From Ensifer adhaerens (GTDB taxonomy: Bacteria > Pseudomonadota > Alphaproteobacteria > Rhizobiales > Rhizobiaceae), in NCBI RefSeq assembly GCF_013283195.1, contig NZ_JABEKT010000004.1, forward strand, positions 551,142 to 615,141: a stretch of 64,000 nucleotides of DNA. Reading direction: 5' to 3'. Positions 1 through 9,027 of this stretch are shown here, piece by piece. The stretch's first letter is position 1. Each line of letters starts with the position of its first letter. The position numbers and the translations under genes are program-made. Below the pieces are notes generated by a model that had not been told where the DNA came from, ran no database searches, and saw only the letters and a program-made list of their open reading frames with translations.

Positions 1-1029
1 ACCAAGGAAACGGACGCGGGCATCTATGTCTCCGGCGCCAAGGTGGTCGCAACCTCATCGGCCCTCACCCACTACAACTTCCTGGCGCAAAGCTCGGCGA
101 CCGTGACCGAGGATCCATCGCTCTCGGTGATGTTCATCGTCCCGATGAATGCGCCTGGTATCAAGATGTTCTGCCGCGTTTCCTACGAGCAGACGGCCAA
201 TACCGTCGGCCACCCCTTCGACTACCCCCTGTCGTCGCGCTTCGACGAGAACGATGCCATTCTCGTGCTCGACAATGTCTTCGTGCCCTGGGAAGACGTG
301 CTTGTGCTGCGCGATGCCGCCAAGATCCTGTCGTTTCATCCGGCATCGGGCTTCATGCACGGCTACTGCTTCCAGGGCTGCACCCGCTTTGCCGTCAAGC
401 TCGACTTCCTCGCCGGCCTGCTGGCCAAGGCGCTACGCGCCACCGGCGGCGATGCCTTCCGCGGCAACCAGGCGGCACTCGGCGAAGTCATCGCGCTCCG
501 GCACATGTTCTGGAGCTTCTCCAACGCCATGGCCTACAATCCCATTCCCTGGGCGGACGGCGCCGTGCTGCCCAATCTGGAAGCCGCCCTCTCCTACCGG
601 ACCTTCATGTCGGAAGCCTATCCCCGGGTGGTCGACACCATTCGCCGGGTCGTCGCTTCTGGCCTCATCTACCTGCCATCCTCGGCCAAGGATTTCGGCA
701 ACGGCGAGATCGACCGCTACCTCGCGCAATATGTGCGCGGCTCCAACGACATGGGTCACATCGAACGCATCAAGATCATGAAGCTACTGTGGGACGCGAC
801 CGGCACCGAGTTTGGCGGACGGCATGCGCTCTACGAACTCAACTATGCCGGCGCGCCGGAAGAAGTACGCCTCCAGGTACTGAAAGGCGCCGAGCGCGGC
901 GGACGGCTGAGGGAAATGGAAGCGCTCGTCGATACCTGCATGAGCGACTACGACCAGCACGGCTGGACGGGCGACACCTGGCTGCCGCCGCTGGGCGCCG
1001 AGACGCCGATCCGCAATGCGGCCGAGTGA
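1..1029 (+). CDS. hpaB: 4-hydroxyphenylacetate 3-monooxygenase, oxygenase component (5' end outside window)
   Basis: The frame is open from base 1, so the start lies upstream; 342 codons plus stop are seen, roughly the C-terminal two thirds of a ~500-residue HpaB. The family uses FADH2 supplied by a partner reductase to hydroxylate 4-hydroxyphenylacetate to homoprotocatechuate in the cytosol. The visible part reads through 'TDAGIYVSGAKVVATSSALT' and continues with the family's long helical C-terminal half ('DNVFVPWEDV', 'GTEFGGRHALYELNYAG'). The flavin reductase starts 10 bases after the stop, and the lower-pathway hpa genes lie 12 kb downstream, which supports the assignment. A 4-nitrophenol or chlorophenol monooxygenase of the same fold is possible but less likely in this context. 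Confidence 0.93.
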   Translation, partial: TKETDAGIYVSGAKVVATSSALTHYNFLAQSSATVTEDPSLSVMFIVPMNAPGIKMFCRVSYEQTANTVGHPFDYPLSSRFDENDAILVLDNVFVPWEDVLVLRDAAKILSFHPASGFMHGYCFQGCTRFAVKLDFLAGLLAKALRATGGDAFRGNQAALGEVIALRHMFWSFSNAMAYNPIPWADGAVLPNLEAALSYRTFMSEAYPRVVDTIRRVVASGLIYLPSSAKDFGNGEIDRYLAQYVRGSNDMGHIERIKIMKLLWDATGTEFGGRHALYELNYAGAPEEVRLQVLKGAERGGRLREMEALVDTCMSDYDQHGWTGDTWLPPLGAETPIRNAAE

Positions 1030-1039
1030 GGCGACCGGC

Positions 1040-1552
1040 ATGGAAACGGCTGTCTCGAAGACCGAATTCCGCAACGCGATGGCGCGGGTCTGCGCCCCCG
1101 TCAACGTCGTCACCACCAATGGACCCGCCGGACGCGGCGGGTTCACCGCCACCGCAATGTGCTCAGTGACCGACGACCCGCCGAGCCTGCTCGTATGCAT
1201 GAACCGCAACTCGACGCAATGCGGCCTGTTCATCGATAACCGCCGCTTCTGTGTCAACGTGCTCAGCCACGACCATACAGAACTTGCCGGGCATTTTGCC
1301 GGCGCCACCAAGGACATGACGGAGCGCTACGCCGCCGCCGACTGGGTCGAGATGACATCGGGAAGTCTGGCCGTGAAGGATGCGATCGTCTCACTCGACT
1401 GCGAGCTCGCGGAGGCACGATTGCTTGGCACCCACCATATCCTGATCGGCCGTGTCGTCGGCATCCGGTCGCGCAGCGACGGCAATGCGCTTCTCTACTT
1501 CGACCGCAACTACGTGCACGTGCCGACACAGCTCGGAAGTTTCGGCGGGTAG
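1040..1552 (+). CDS. hpaC: Flavin reductase partner of HpaB
   Basis: This 170-residue protein has the length and fold pattern of the HpaC/flavin-reductase-like FMN-binding family, which uses NAD(P)H to make the reduced flavin needed by HpaB. Visible family features are the N-terminal 'FRNAMARVCAPVNVVTTNGP', the 'GFTATAMCSVTDDPPSLLVC' flavin-binding segment and 'FCVNVLSHDHTELAGHFAG'. The ATG at 1040 was chosen over an in-frame ATG at 1016 because 1016 lies inside hpaB and a GTGAGG stretch sits about 10 bases before 1040. It forms a two-gene unit with hpaB; nothing else follows closely. Confidence 0.92.
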   Translation: METAVSKTEFRNAMARVCAPVNVVTTNGPAGRGGFTATAMCSVTDDPPSLLVCMNRNSTQCGLFIDNRRFCVNVLSHDHTELAGHFAGATKDMTERYAAADWVEMTSGSLAVKDAIVSLDCELAEARLLGTHHILIGRVVGIRSRSDGNALLYFDRNYVHVPTQLGSFGG

Positions 1553-1758
1553 GCGAGCGACCCAGTTGACCGTTGGCGTGTGCACGCGTCTCGCGGCACC
1601 TTTTGAACTCGGATCGCCTGTGATCGTTCAACACGGTCTCATCGCAGGCCGCATTGCCGCAGAGCCGTCGCAATCGACAGGCACATGCGGATTGGCGCCT
1701 TTTGCTTTTTCCCGAAACGCGTCTATTTGCCTGGCGCGGAATGAGAAAGGAAATCGGA

Positions 1759-3003
1759 ATGGCGGTGGTTGAGCCAACCGGACGATCGACGACGGACGTT
1801 GGAGGCAGGGAATCTGATCGCCTCGCCGCCCTCGGACAACTCGATCTCCTTGAAGCACCGAGGGATCACGGCATTGAACGCGTCGTGCGGCTCATCAAGA
1901 ACGTCTTTTCAATCGACATCGGGATCGTTTCCCTGATGGACGCCCACCGGCAATGGTACATGGCCTGCTCTGGGCTTTCGGCAGAGGAAATGCCGCGCGA
2001 AGACACATTCTGCCAATACGTGGTCGCTTCCGAAAAGCCCCTTATTGTGCACGACACCACGAAAGACCCGCGTTTTTCACAGCATCCGGCCGTGACAGGC
2101 GAGGAGCATATTCGGTTTTACGCCGGCGTTCCCCTGAAGACGAGGGACGGACACACAATCGGAACCGTGTGCGCGATCGATCGCACCCCACGAGCTTTTG
2201 CCGACAGCGAACTTGACGTTCTGACCGAGCTGGCAGGGGTGGCGATGGACCGGATCGAGTTGCTCCACTCAGCTGCGACGGACGGATTAACCGGCACCCT
2301 CACGCGACGCGCCTTCCGCGAAGAGGCGGACAAGCTGATTTCGCTGGCGATCCGGCATGGACACGCCCTTTCGTGCATCGTCCTTGATGTCGATCACTTC
2401 AAGCGCGTCAACGATACCTATGGACACTCTGCCGGTGACGAGGTCTTGAAGGCTGTTGCCTCCGCCTGCCAGTCCAGTCTGCGGGCAAGTGACCTGTTCG
2501 GACGGCTTGGTGGCGAGGAATTCGCCGTCATGCTGCCGCACGTTGACGCCAAAGGCGCTCTGGCTGCCGCGGAAAAGCTGCGAGGGGCGATTGCCGCCCA
2601 GGCAATCCATGGTGACTTTGGCCCACTTGCTGTCACCGCGAGTTTCGGCATTTCGGCACTGTCGACCAACACCAGGGATAGCGCGACATTACTCGCGCAG
2701 GCAGACGCAGCAATGTACCTCGCCAAATCCGCCGGCCGAAACCGCTGTGTCGAGTGGGAAGCTGGTCGTCAGGCCGGCCCCCGTCAAAGCGTCCTGAAAG
2801 CCGGTGCCATCCTTTACGATGACCGTCGCTCAAAGGTCGGTTGCACGATTAGGTCTCTTGGTCCCGATGGTGCGACGGTCACGGTTTCGAACTCCGCCGG
2901 CATTCCGCCGGAACTCGTGCTGGTCGTTGCCGGCGAGGGTTTCGAGACCAGATGCCAAGTGGTCGCACGAGATCGACAGAACCTGGAACTCGCCTTCGGG
3001 TAG
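1759..3003 (+). CDS. GAF-GGDEF diguanylate cyclase with C-terminal PilZ-like domain
   Basis: The 414-residue cytosolic protein has three parts. Residues ~15-165 are a GAF sensor domain ('CQYVVASEKPLIVHDTTKDP', 'FYAGVPLKTRDGHTIGTVCA'). Residues ~175-335 are a GGDEF domain with the active-site loop GGEEF and 'DVDHFKRVNDTYGHSAGDE', so c-di-GMP synthesis is expected. Residues ~345-414 resemble the short PilZ domains common in rhizobia ('RRSKVGCTIRSLGPDGATV'), with a degenerate c-di-GMP signature. The ATG at 1759 was preferred over 1741 because GAAAGGA lies at 1744-1750. No signal peptide or membrane segment is seen. It lies between hpaC and the amine module in the hpa direction, but a functional link is only positional. 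Confidence 0.85.
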   Translation: MAVVEPTGRSTTDVGGRESDRLAALGQLDLLEAPRDHGIERVVRLIKNVFSIDIGIVSLMDAHRQWYMACSGLSAEEMPREDTFCQYVVASEKPLIVHDTTKDPRFSQHPAVTGEEHIRFYAGVPLKTRDGHTIGTVCAIDRTPRAFADSELDVLTELAGVAMDRIELLHSAATDGLTGTLTRRAFREEADKLISLAIRHGHALSCIVLDVDHFKRVNDTYGHSAGDEVLKAVASACQSSLRASDLFGRLGGEEFAVMLPHVDAKGALAAAEKLRGAIAAQAIHGDFGPLAVTASFGISALSTNTRDSATLLAQADAAMYLAKSAGRNRCVEWEAGRQAGPRQSVLKAGAILYDDRRSKVGCTIRSLGPDGATVTVSNSAGIPPELVLVVAGEGFETRCQVVARDRQNLELAFG

Positions 3004-3032
3004 CACCATATCGCCACGGCCGCGCGGGTCGA

Positions 3033-4520
3033 TCAGAGCTGGATCCAGGCGGTCTTGATGTCCGTGTATTTGTCGAGCGCATGCAGCGACTTGTCGTGGC
3101 CGTTGCCCGATTGCTTCACGCCACCGAGTGGCACGGTGTTGTCGGCACCGCCGTAGGTGTTGACATGCACGACGCCGGCCCGGATTGAGCGCACCATGCG
3201 ATGCGCCCGAGACAGGTTGGCGGTCCAGACTGCCGATGCAAGCCCATATTCGGTGCCGTTGGCGATGCGGAGCGCATCGGCCTCGTCTTCAAAGGGGATG
3301 ATCGACAGGATCGGGCCGAAGACCTCTTCTCTCGCAAGCGTCATGCTCGGCTCGACGTCGAAGATCGTCGGCTGCATGTAGAAGCCGCCGGTCTCTTCGA
3401 GGATGCGTTCTCCGCCGGTCCTTAAGCGTGCGCCCTCGCCCACCGCCTGCTCGGCGAAGCCGAGGTTCTTCTCAAGCTGGATTTCGCTGGAGATAGCGCC
3501 GGCTTCCGTCGACAACAGCAGAGGATCTCCCACCTTCATGGTTGCCGCGATTGTGGCCACTTTCTCGGCGAAGGCTTCGTGGATCGACCGCTCAACCAGC
3601 AGCCGCGAGCCGGCAACGCAGACCTGGCCGGAGTTGCGGAAGATGCCATAGGCCGAAACCTTGGCCGCCTGATCGAGATCGGGCGCATCGGCAAAGACGA
3701 TGTTGGGCGACTTGCCGCCGAGCTCCAGATAGACGCGCTTGAGGTTGGAGCGCGCCGAGTACTCCAGCAGCCGCCGGCCGACGCCGCCCGAGCCGGTAAA
3801 AGCGAGCACATCGATATCCGCATGGAGGCCGATCGCCTCGCCGGTAACAGTTCCCCTGCCGGTCACGACATTCAACACACCCTCCGGCAGGCCGGCTTCG
3901 GCGCAGAGTTCGGCAAGCCGCAGCAGCGTCAGCGACGCACCTTCAGCCGGCTTCAGGATCACCGAATTTCCGGCGGCAAGCGCCGGCGCGATCTTCCAGG
4001 CGCCGATCATCAGCGGAAAATTCCAGGGCACGATGGCGGCGATGACACCGACCGGCTCGCGATGGATGAGGCCGAGGACATTGCCCGCGGTCGGCGCGAT
4101 CTCACCATAGACCTTGTCGATCGCTTCGGCATAGTAGCGGAAGGTGCCGGCAGCGCTGCCGGGCTCCGCCTTCAGCGCCATCGAAATCTCGGTGCCATTG
4201 TCGCGCACGCCAAGAACGGCAAGCTCGAGAGCGTTTTTCTCGATGAGTTCGGCGACGCGCAGCAGCACCTTCTTGCGCTCGGCGGGTGCGGCCCTCGACC
4301 AGGCGCCCTTCTCGAAGGCCGCGCGGGCGGCCAGGGCAGCGGCATCGACGTCGTCGATGCCGGCATCCGCGATCGTCGTCAGTCGCGTCCCATCAATCGG
4401 CGAGATGACGTCAAGCGTCCCGCCGGACGTAGCGTCGCGCCAGACGCCGCCGATGAAGAGTTTTTGCGGCGGCACCACGTCACGGCGCAACTGGTCGATT
4501 TTGTCCTGCATCTGTCCCAT
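3033..4520 (-). CDS. NAD(P)-dependent aldehyde dehydrogenase (amine-derived aldehydes)
   Basis: A full-length 495-residue ALDH superfamily enzyme. Catalytic residues are intact: N167 in PWNF, E266 in LELGGK, C301 in GQVCVAG, and the NAD-binding FTGS loop near 241. The C-terminal 'GGVKQSGNGHDKS' is typical of the PuuC / gamma-glutamyl-aminobutyraldehyde and betaine-aldehyde type group, which oxidises aldehydes derived from amines. It lies 50 bases downstream of an APC permease in the same direction, so the two form an operon for uptake of an amine and oxidation of its aldehyde. Given the surrounding hpa genes, 4-hydroxyphenylacetaldehyde to 4-hydroxyphenylacetate is a reasonable inferred reaction; substrate specificity cannot be read from sequence. 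Confidence 0.88.
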   Translation of the reverse strand: MGQMQDKIDQLRRDVVPPQKLFIGGVWRDATSGGTLDVISPIDGTRLTTIADAGIDDVDAAALAARAAFEKGAWSRAAPAERKKVLLRVAELIEKNALELAVLGVRDNGTEISMALKAEPGSAAGTFRYYAEAIDKVYGEIAPTAGNVLGLIHREPVGVIAAIVPWNFPLMIGAWKIAPALAAGNSVILKPAEGASLTLLRLAELCAEAGLPEGVLNVVTGRGTVTGEAIGLHADIDVLAFTGSGGVGRRLLEYSARSNLKRVYLELGGKSPNIVFADAPDLDQAAKVSAYGIFRNSGQVCVAGSRLLVERSIHEAFAEKVATIAATMKVGDPLLLSTEAGAISSEIQLEKNLGFAEQAVGEGARLRTGGERILEETGGFYMQPTIFDVEPSMTLAREEVFGPILSIIPFEDEADALRIANGTEYGLASAVWTANLSRAHRMVRSIRAGVVHVNTYGGADNTVPLGGVKQSGNGHDKSLHALDKYTDIKTAWIQL

Positions 4521-4570
4521 TCCATGTGTCAGGCGGAAGAGCGGCCGATTTTTCGGCCGCCCCTATCGGA

Positions 4571-6022
4571 TCAGATCTCCTGACCGGCGCCAAGCCGGGC
4601 GAATTCGAGCGGGCGGCCCGATTTCAGCATCGCTGCCAGGACGAGGCCGATCACGCCGGCAATGACGACAAGTCCGGGCAGGAAGACTGCAAGCAAACCG
4701 GTGGCGCCGGCAAGATCGCCGAAGTTGATCGCAATGGCGATGATCACCGCGATCAGGATCAGACCGGTGATCACCGGGATCACCTTGGTCACAAGCGTAT
4801 TCGATTCCAGACCCGGATTGCGGTTGAAGAAGGCGACGATGGCAAAGGCGGTAAAGGCCATCAGCACCATGACGGCGAGCGTACCGACATTGGTCAGCCA
4901 CGAGAACAGCGCCAACACCGGATCCTGCCCGGTTGCGGCAAACAGCGCGACGACGAGCACGGCCGTGATCGTCTGGATGACCGAGCCCGCATGCGGGCTA
5001 TGATAGACCGGATGGGTTACGCCGATTGAGGCCGGCAACAAGCGCTCGCGACCGGCAACGTAGAGGTAGCGGGCGACACCGTTGTGGAACGCGAGCACGC
5101 CGGCAAACAGGCTGGTGACGAAGAGTACGTTCATGATCGGCGGCAGCCAGCCGCCGGCATAGCGCTCGGCGAGACCGAAGAGGAAGGTCGTCGGGTCGGC
5201 CAGACCCTGCAGTTCCGGCACCAGCTTGTCGGAGCCGACCGCATTCACCATCAGCCAGGAGGTCAGCATGTAGAAGACGCCGATGATCAGCACGGAGATA
5301 TAGGTCGCGCGCGGCACGGTCCGATGCGGATCGCGGGCTTCCTCGCTGTAGATCGTCGTCGCCTCGAAGCCGATGAAGGCGGCAAAGCAGAACAGGATGC
5401 CGATCGCCGGCGAGCCTGACAGCAGCGCCGAAGGCGTGAACGACGTCATCGTCAGGCCGCTGTCGCCGCCCTTGGCGATGATTGCGACGTCAATGACAAG
5501 TACGACGAGGTATTCGAGAATGACCAATACGGTCAGCACCTTCGCCGACAGGTCGACGCGGCGATAGCCGAGAACGCCGACGATAGCGATGCCGATGAAG
5601 GTCCAGACCCACCACGGCAGGTCGATACCGAGCCCGGCAAAGAGGCCGGCGGTTGCCGCACCGAACAGGCCGAAGACGCCGATCTGCATAGCGTTATAGG
5701 CAAGGATCGCGATCATCGCGGCAGCCCCCCCCATCAACCCGCCCAACCCTTGGGCGGTATAGGCATAGAAGGCGCCGGCGTTGCGGATATGCCGCGCCAT
5801 GGCGACATAGCCGATCGAGAACATCAACAGGATCAGCGTGACGAGCAGAAACGTGCCGGGGATACCGGCGCCGTTACCGAGCAGCATGGCCAGCGGCACG
5901 CCGCCGGCAACCGCCGTCAGCGGCGCTGCGGCCGATACCACGAGAAATGTGACGGCACCGACCCCGAGCGCATTCTTGCGCAACTGGTTGGCGCCGGTTG
6001 CGGGCGACGATTGATTGTCCAT
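4571..6022 (-). CDS. APC-family amino acid / amine permease
   Basis: A 483-residue inner-membrane protein with about 12 hydrophobic segments, typical length for the amino acid-polyamine-organocation family. The N-terminal 'KNALGVGAVTFLVVSAAAPL' and 'YVAMARHIRNAGAFYAYTAQ' segments match the family's substrate-site helices 1 and 2-3, and 'IGFEATTIYSEEARDPHRTV' is the conserved helix 6 region. It is first in a minus-strand operon with the aldehyde dehydrogenase and diverges from the iclR gene, which probably controls both sides. The expected cargo is an amine or amino acid that feeds the divergent aminotransferase/phospho-lyase cluster. Exact substrate unknown. Confidence 0.85.
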   Translation of the reverse strand: MDNQSSPATGANQLRKNALGVGAVTFLVVSAAAPLTAVAGGVPLAMLLGNGAGIPGTFLLVTLILLMFSIGYVAMARHIRNAGAFYAYTAQGLGGLMGGAAAMIAILAYNAMQIGVFGLFGAATAGLFAGLGIDLPWWVWTFIGIAIVGVLGYRRVDLSAKVLTVLVILEYLVVLVIDVAIIAKGGDSGLTMTSFTPSALLSGSPAIGILFCFAAFIGFEATTIYSEEARDPHRTVPRATYISVLIIGVFYMLTSWLMVNAVGSDKLVPELQGLADPTTFLFGLAERYAGGWLPPIMNVLFVTSLFAGVLAFHNGVARYLYVAGRERLLPASIGVTHPVYHSPHAGSVIQTITAVLVVALFAATGQDPVLALFSWLTNVGTLAVMVLMAFTAFAIVAFFNRNPGLESNTLVTKVIPVITGLILIAVIIAIAINFGDLAGATGLLAVFLPGLVVIAGVIGLVLAAMLKSGRPLEFARLGAGQEI

Positions 6023-6329
6023 AGCTTCTTAGCTCCCCTTTTCTTGGCACTATTTGCCTTTGCCTCAGGTCCATCTCTCCAAAGGCATCCTCCGCGAAGC
6101 TGCTGCTGACCACGTTGTTTTTTGTTCTTGGTCCCGCGCAATAGTCGGTTCAATATTCAAACCGTTGCTTCAAATATAGACTTGCAAATGACACGGCGAC
6201 CTGTCAAGTTATTTCGCATGTTAAGTATCTCTGCCAACTAAAAACGCGATACGGGTGGCTCAACCGCCTGAAAATCAAGGGAACAGGCATCGGGATCACT
6301 GGCGGCGGCGCTCGACGACGGAGGATTGG
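6023..6329. promoter_or_regulatory. Divergent intergenic region, permease operon / iclR operon
   Basis: About 300 bases with no gene separate the divergent permease and iclR starts. It is more AT-rich than its flanks. An imperfect inverted element centred on AATATT (6147-6163, GGTT...AACC ends) is followed by a second TTCAAATAT-like stretch, which is where an IclR dimer could bind. The iclR start at 6330 has a GGAGGA at about 6320-6325. This is inference from layout; no promoter hexamers can be assigned with confidence. Confidence 0.4.
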
Positions 6330-7112
6330 ATGAGCACAATCGGAAAGGCACTGGCCCTTTTGGACGCGATATCGCGCCTGGACAGGGAAGCGGGTTTGAG
6401 CGACATCGCCAGGCACTGCGCGCTCGACAAGGCGACGGCGCGACGCTTTCTCGTCGAGCTTGAAAGACATGGTTTCGTCGAACAGGATCCGGACACCAAG
6501 CGCTATCGCATCGGCGGCGCGCCGGTCCGGCTTGCCCGCATCCGGGAAGCACGGTTCCCCTTTCTCACGCTCGCGGTTCCCTTTGTAAAAGAGCTTGCCA
6601 ACACATCAGGCGAGACCGTGCATCTCTCGGAATTCGTCGCAGGCCGGCTTTCGACCGTTCACGTGGAAGACTCGCCGCGCGCCCATCGGGTCATCGTCGA
6701 TGTCGGCAGCCCGCTGCCCCTCCATGCAACGGCCTCAGGCCACGCCTTCCTCGCCTTCTGCCCGCCAAGGCAGGTCGAGGATGTCCTGTCGGCACCACTC
6801 GAAGCGTTCACCGAACACACGATCACCTCGAAAACCGAACTGCGCCGGCTGCTGACGGAGACCGCCCATCGCGGCTATTCGATCAGCCAGCAGGGCCTGG
6901 AGAGTGGCGTCATCAGCGTTGCCGCGCCAATCCGCGCGCCAAACAGCGTGCCGATCGGCGCGATCGCCGTTGCTGCACCTGAGGTGCGCGCAAATGCCGA
7001 CACGATCGCGGAACTCGGGCCGGCGACGGCGGCGATCGCCAAACGCATTTCCGAGAAATTCTTTGGGTTGGAGCAGGCGACTGCCAATCCGCTGGCAAGG
7101 AGGGCCGGCTGA
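6330..7112 (+). CDS. IclR-family transcriptional regulator of the amine module
   Basis: The 260-residue protein has an N-terminal winged helix-turn-helix (residues ~1-65, 'LSDIARHCALDKATARRFLV') and a C-terminal IclR effector domain (~75-245, 'GHAFLAFCPP', 'RGYSISQQGLESGVISVAAP'). The ATG at 6330 was chosen because the HTH begins right after it and GGAGGA precedes it. The stop overlaps the next gene's ATG by one base, so it is the first gene of the plus-strand operon. IclR proteins typically sense the substrate or an intermediate of the neighbouring catabolic pathway; here the divergent permease/aldehyde dehydrogenase pair is a likely second target. Confidence 0.9.
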   Translation: MSTIGKALALLDAISRLDREAGLSDIARHCALDKATARRFLVELERHGFVEQDPDTKRYRIGGAPVRLARIREARFPFLTLAVPFVKELANTSGETVHLSEFVAGRLSTVHVEDSPRAHRVIVDVGSPLPLHATASGHAFLAFCPPRQVEDVLSAPLEAFTEHTITSKTELRRLLTETAHRGYSISQQGLESGVISVAAPIRAPNSVPIGAIAVAAPEVRANADTIAELGPATAAIAKRISEKFFGLEQATANPLARRAG

Positions 7113-8365
7113 TGAATGCAATGAACCGTCTGCCCAACATCCTCGTCGTCGGAACGGGCGACACCAAATGCGAAGAGCTTCAATTCATGGCATCCGTCAT
7201 CCGCGAGGCCGGTGGCCTGCCGGTGATGATCGACGTCAGCGTTCTCGGTGATCCGCCCTATGCACCGGAATATTCACGTCACGATATTGCCGAAGCGGCC
7301 GGCACGTCGATCGTGGCGATCGCCGCAAGCGGCGACGAAAACAGCGCGATGGAGTTGATGGCCAAGGGTGCGGCCGCTCTGACCCGCAGGCTCTATGATG
7401 CGGGCCAGGCCAATGGCGTCATCATTCTCGGCGGCTCGATGGGCACCGATCTTGCACTCGATGTCGCAGCATCCCTGCCGCTCGGCGTGCCGAAATTCGT
7501 CGTCTCGACCATTGCCTATTCGCACCTGCTGCCGCCGGAGCGCATCGCGCCCGATCTGATGATGATCCTTTGGGCGGGCGGACTATACGGCCTAAACGGC
7601 ATTTGCCGGTCGGTGCTGTCGCAGGCCTGCGGCGCCGTGGTCGGAGCGGCCCGTTTCGGCACCAGGCCGGACAAGGATCGCCCACTGATCGGGATGACCT
7701 CGCTCGGATCGAGCTGCCTCAAATACATGAAGTACCTGAAGCCCGAACTGGAGCGGCGCGGCTATGACGTCGCAGTGTTTCACGCGACCGGCATGGGCGG
7801 CCGCGCCTTCGAGGCGATTGCCGCGCAGAACGGCTTTACCGCCGTCTTCGACTTCTGCATCCAGGAGGTCAGCAACCATCACCACGGCACCGTCGTCACC
7901 TCCGGACCGGATCGGCTGGAAAATGCCGGCCGCGCCGGGATCCCGCAGCTTGTAGCACCCGGAGCGGTCGACATGGTCGACCTGCCCGCATGGCAGGCGC
8001 TGCCCGCCGTTTTTGCGGACCGCCCCTATCACGCCCACAACCGGCTGCTCGGTTCGGTGACCACATCGCCCGAAGGTCGGCGCGAGATAGCCCGCATCAT
8101 CGGCGGCAAACTCGCCGATACCAGCGCGGAGGTCGCCTTCATCCTGCCGCTCAAGGGCATCCAGGAATGGGACCAACTGGGCGAACCGCTGCACGAACCG
8201 GAGGCGCTCGACGCGTTCATCGACGAGATGCGCCGCACCGTGCCGCCGTCCGTCCACCTTCACGAGATCGACAGCCACATCAATGCACCGGAGTTCTCCG
8301 CCATGGCGCTTGCCATCTTCGACGACTGGATCGCCCGCGGCGTGATCCCGGAAGGCCGCCCGTGA
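7112..8365 (+). CDS. Tm-1-like ATP-binding (UPF0261) protein
   Basis: A 417-residue member of the Tm-1/UPF0261 family, recognised by 'ILVVGTGDTKCEELQFMASV', 'GGSMGTDLALDVAASLPLGV' and 'HATGMGGRAFEAIA'. The family is named after the N-terminal part of the tomato viral resistance protein Tm-1 and binds ATP; its enzymatic role in bacteria is not settled. In many genomes it is paired with a phosphoenolpyruvate-hydrolase-like TIM-barrel protein. Here that partner is absent and a HAD hydrolase follows with a 4-base overlap. A strong AAGGAGGG (7098-7104) precedes the ATG. Its place inside a kinase/phospho-lyase operon suggests a catabolic step rather than virus resistance. Confidence 0.85.
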   Translation: MNAMNRLPNILVVGTGDTKCEELQFMASVIREAGGLPVMIDVSVLGDPPYAPEYSRHDIAEAAGTSIVAIAASGDENSAMELMAKGAAALTRRLYDAGQANGVIILGGSMGTDLALDVAASLPLGVPKFVVSTIAYSHLLPPERIAPDLMMILWAGGLYGLNGICRSVLSQACGAVVGAARFGTRPDKDRPLIGMTSLGSSCLKYMKYLKPELERRGYDVAVFHATGMGGRAFEAIAAQNGFTAVFDFCIQEVSNHHHGTVVTSGPDRLENAGRAGIPQLVAPGAVDMVDLPAWQALPAVFADRPYHAHNRLLGSVTTSPEGRREIARIIGGKLADTSAEVAFILPLKGIQEWDQLGEPLHEPEALDAFIDEMRRTVPPSVHLHEIDSHINAPEFSAMALAIFDDWIARGVIPEGRP

Positions 8366-9009
8366 CCAACCGCGCCCTCGTCCTCGACTTCGGCGGCGTC
8401 GTCACCCGCACGCTGTTTGAAACCCATGATGTCACCGAGCGGGCGCTCGGCCTTTCGCCTGGCAGCCTGACCTGGCTCGGTCCGTTCGACACGGCGACCG
8501 ATCCGCTCTGGGTGTCGATGCAAAGGCGTGAGATCACCGAGCGCGACTATTGGATGGAGCGCACCCGCGAAGTCGGCCGTCTTGTCGGCGAAGACTGGAG
8601 CGATATGAAGACCTTCGTCCAGCGCGCCCGCGGCGCCGAGCCGGAGCTGGTGCTGCGTCCGGAAGCGCGCGACGCGATCCTGCAGGCCAAGGACGCCGGC
8701 ATCAGGCTCGCCATTCTTTCCAACGAACTCGATCTTTTCTACGGCGTGGAATTCCGCAAACGCTTTCCGCTGATCGAGCTTTTCGACGTCATCGTCGATG
8801 CCACCTACACCGGCATCCTGAAGCCGGACCCACGGGCCTACGAACGCGTGCTCGCCGAACTCGGCCTGCCGCGGGAGGCCTGCGTCTTCGTCGACGACCA
8901 GAAGAAGAACATCGAGGGTGCGGAGGCCGTTTCCCTGCCAAACGTGCACTTCGATGTCACCAGACCCGCAGAAAGCTACGCCAGAGCCCTTCGGATGCTC
9001 GGCATTTGA
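8362..9009 (+). CDS. HAD-superfamily hydrolase (subfamily IA-like)
   Basis: The 215-residue protein starts at a GTG overlapping the previous stop (GTGA), giving the N-terminus 'VTNRALVLDFGGVVTRT', which is HAD motif I with a DFGG variant in place of DxD. Motif II is 'LAILSNELD', motif III the Lys in 'GILKPDPRAY', and motif IV 'CVFVDDQKKNIEGA'. The second acidic residue of motif I is a Gly, as in the epoxide-hydrolase-N / HAD-IA variants; these are often phosphatases of unknown substrate. It is translationally coupled to the Tm-1-like gene. A role in removing a phosphate in this pathway is possible but not shown. Confidence 0.82.
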   Translation: MTNRALVLDFGGVVTRTLFETHDVTERALGLSPGSLTWLGPFDTATDPLWVSMQRREITERDYWMERTREVGRLVGEDWSDMKTFVQRARGAEPELVLRPEARDAILQAKDAGIRLAILSNELDLFYGVEFRKRFPLIELFDVIVDATYTGILKPDPRAYERVLAELGLPREACVFVDDQKKNIEGAEAVSLPNVHFDVTRPAESYARALRMLGI

Positions 9010-9027
9010 ACTGACCAGGAGCAAGAC

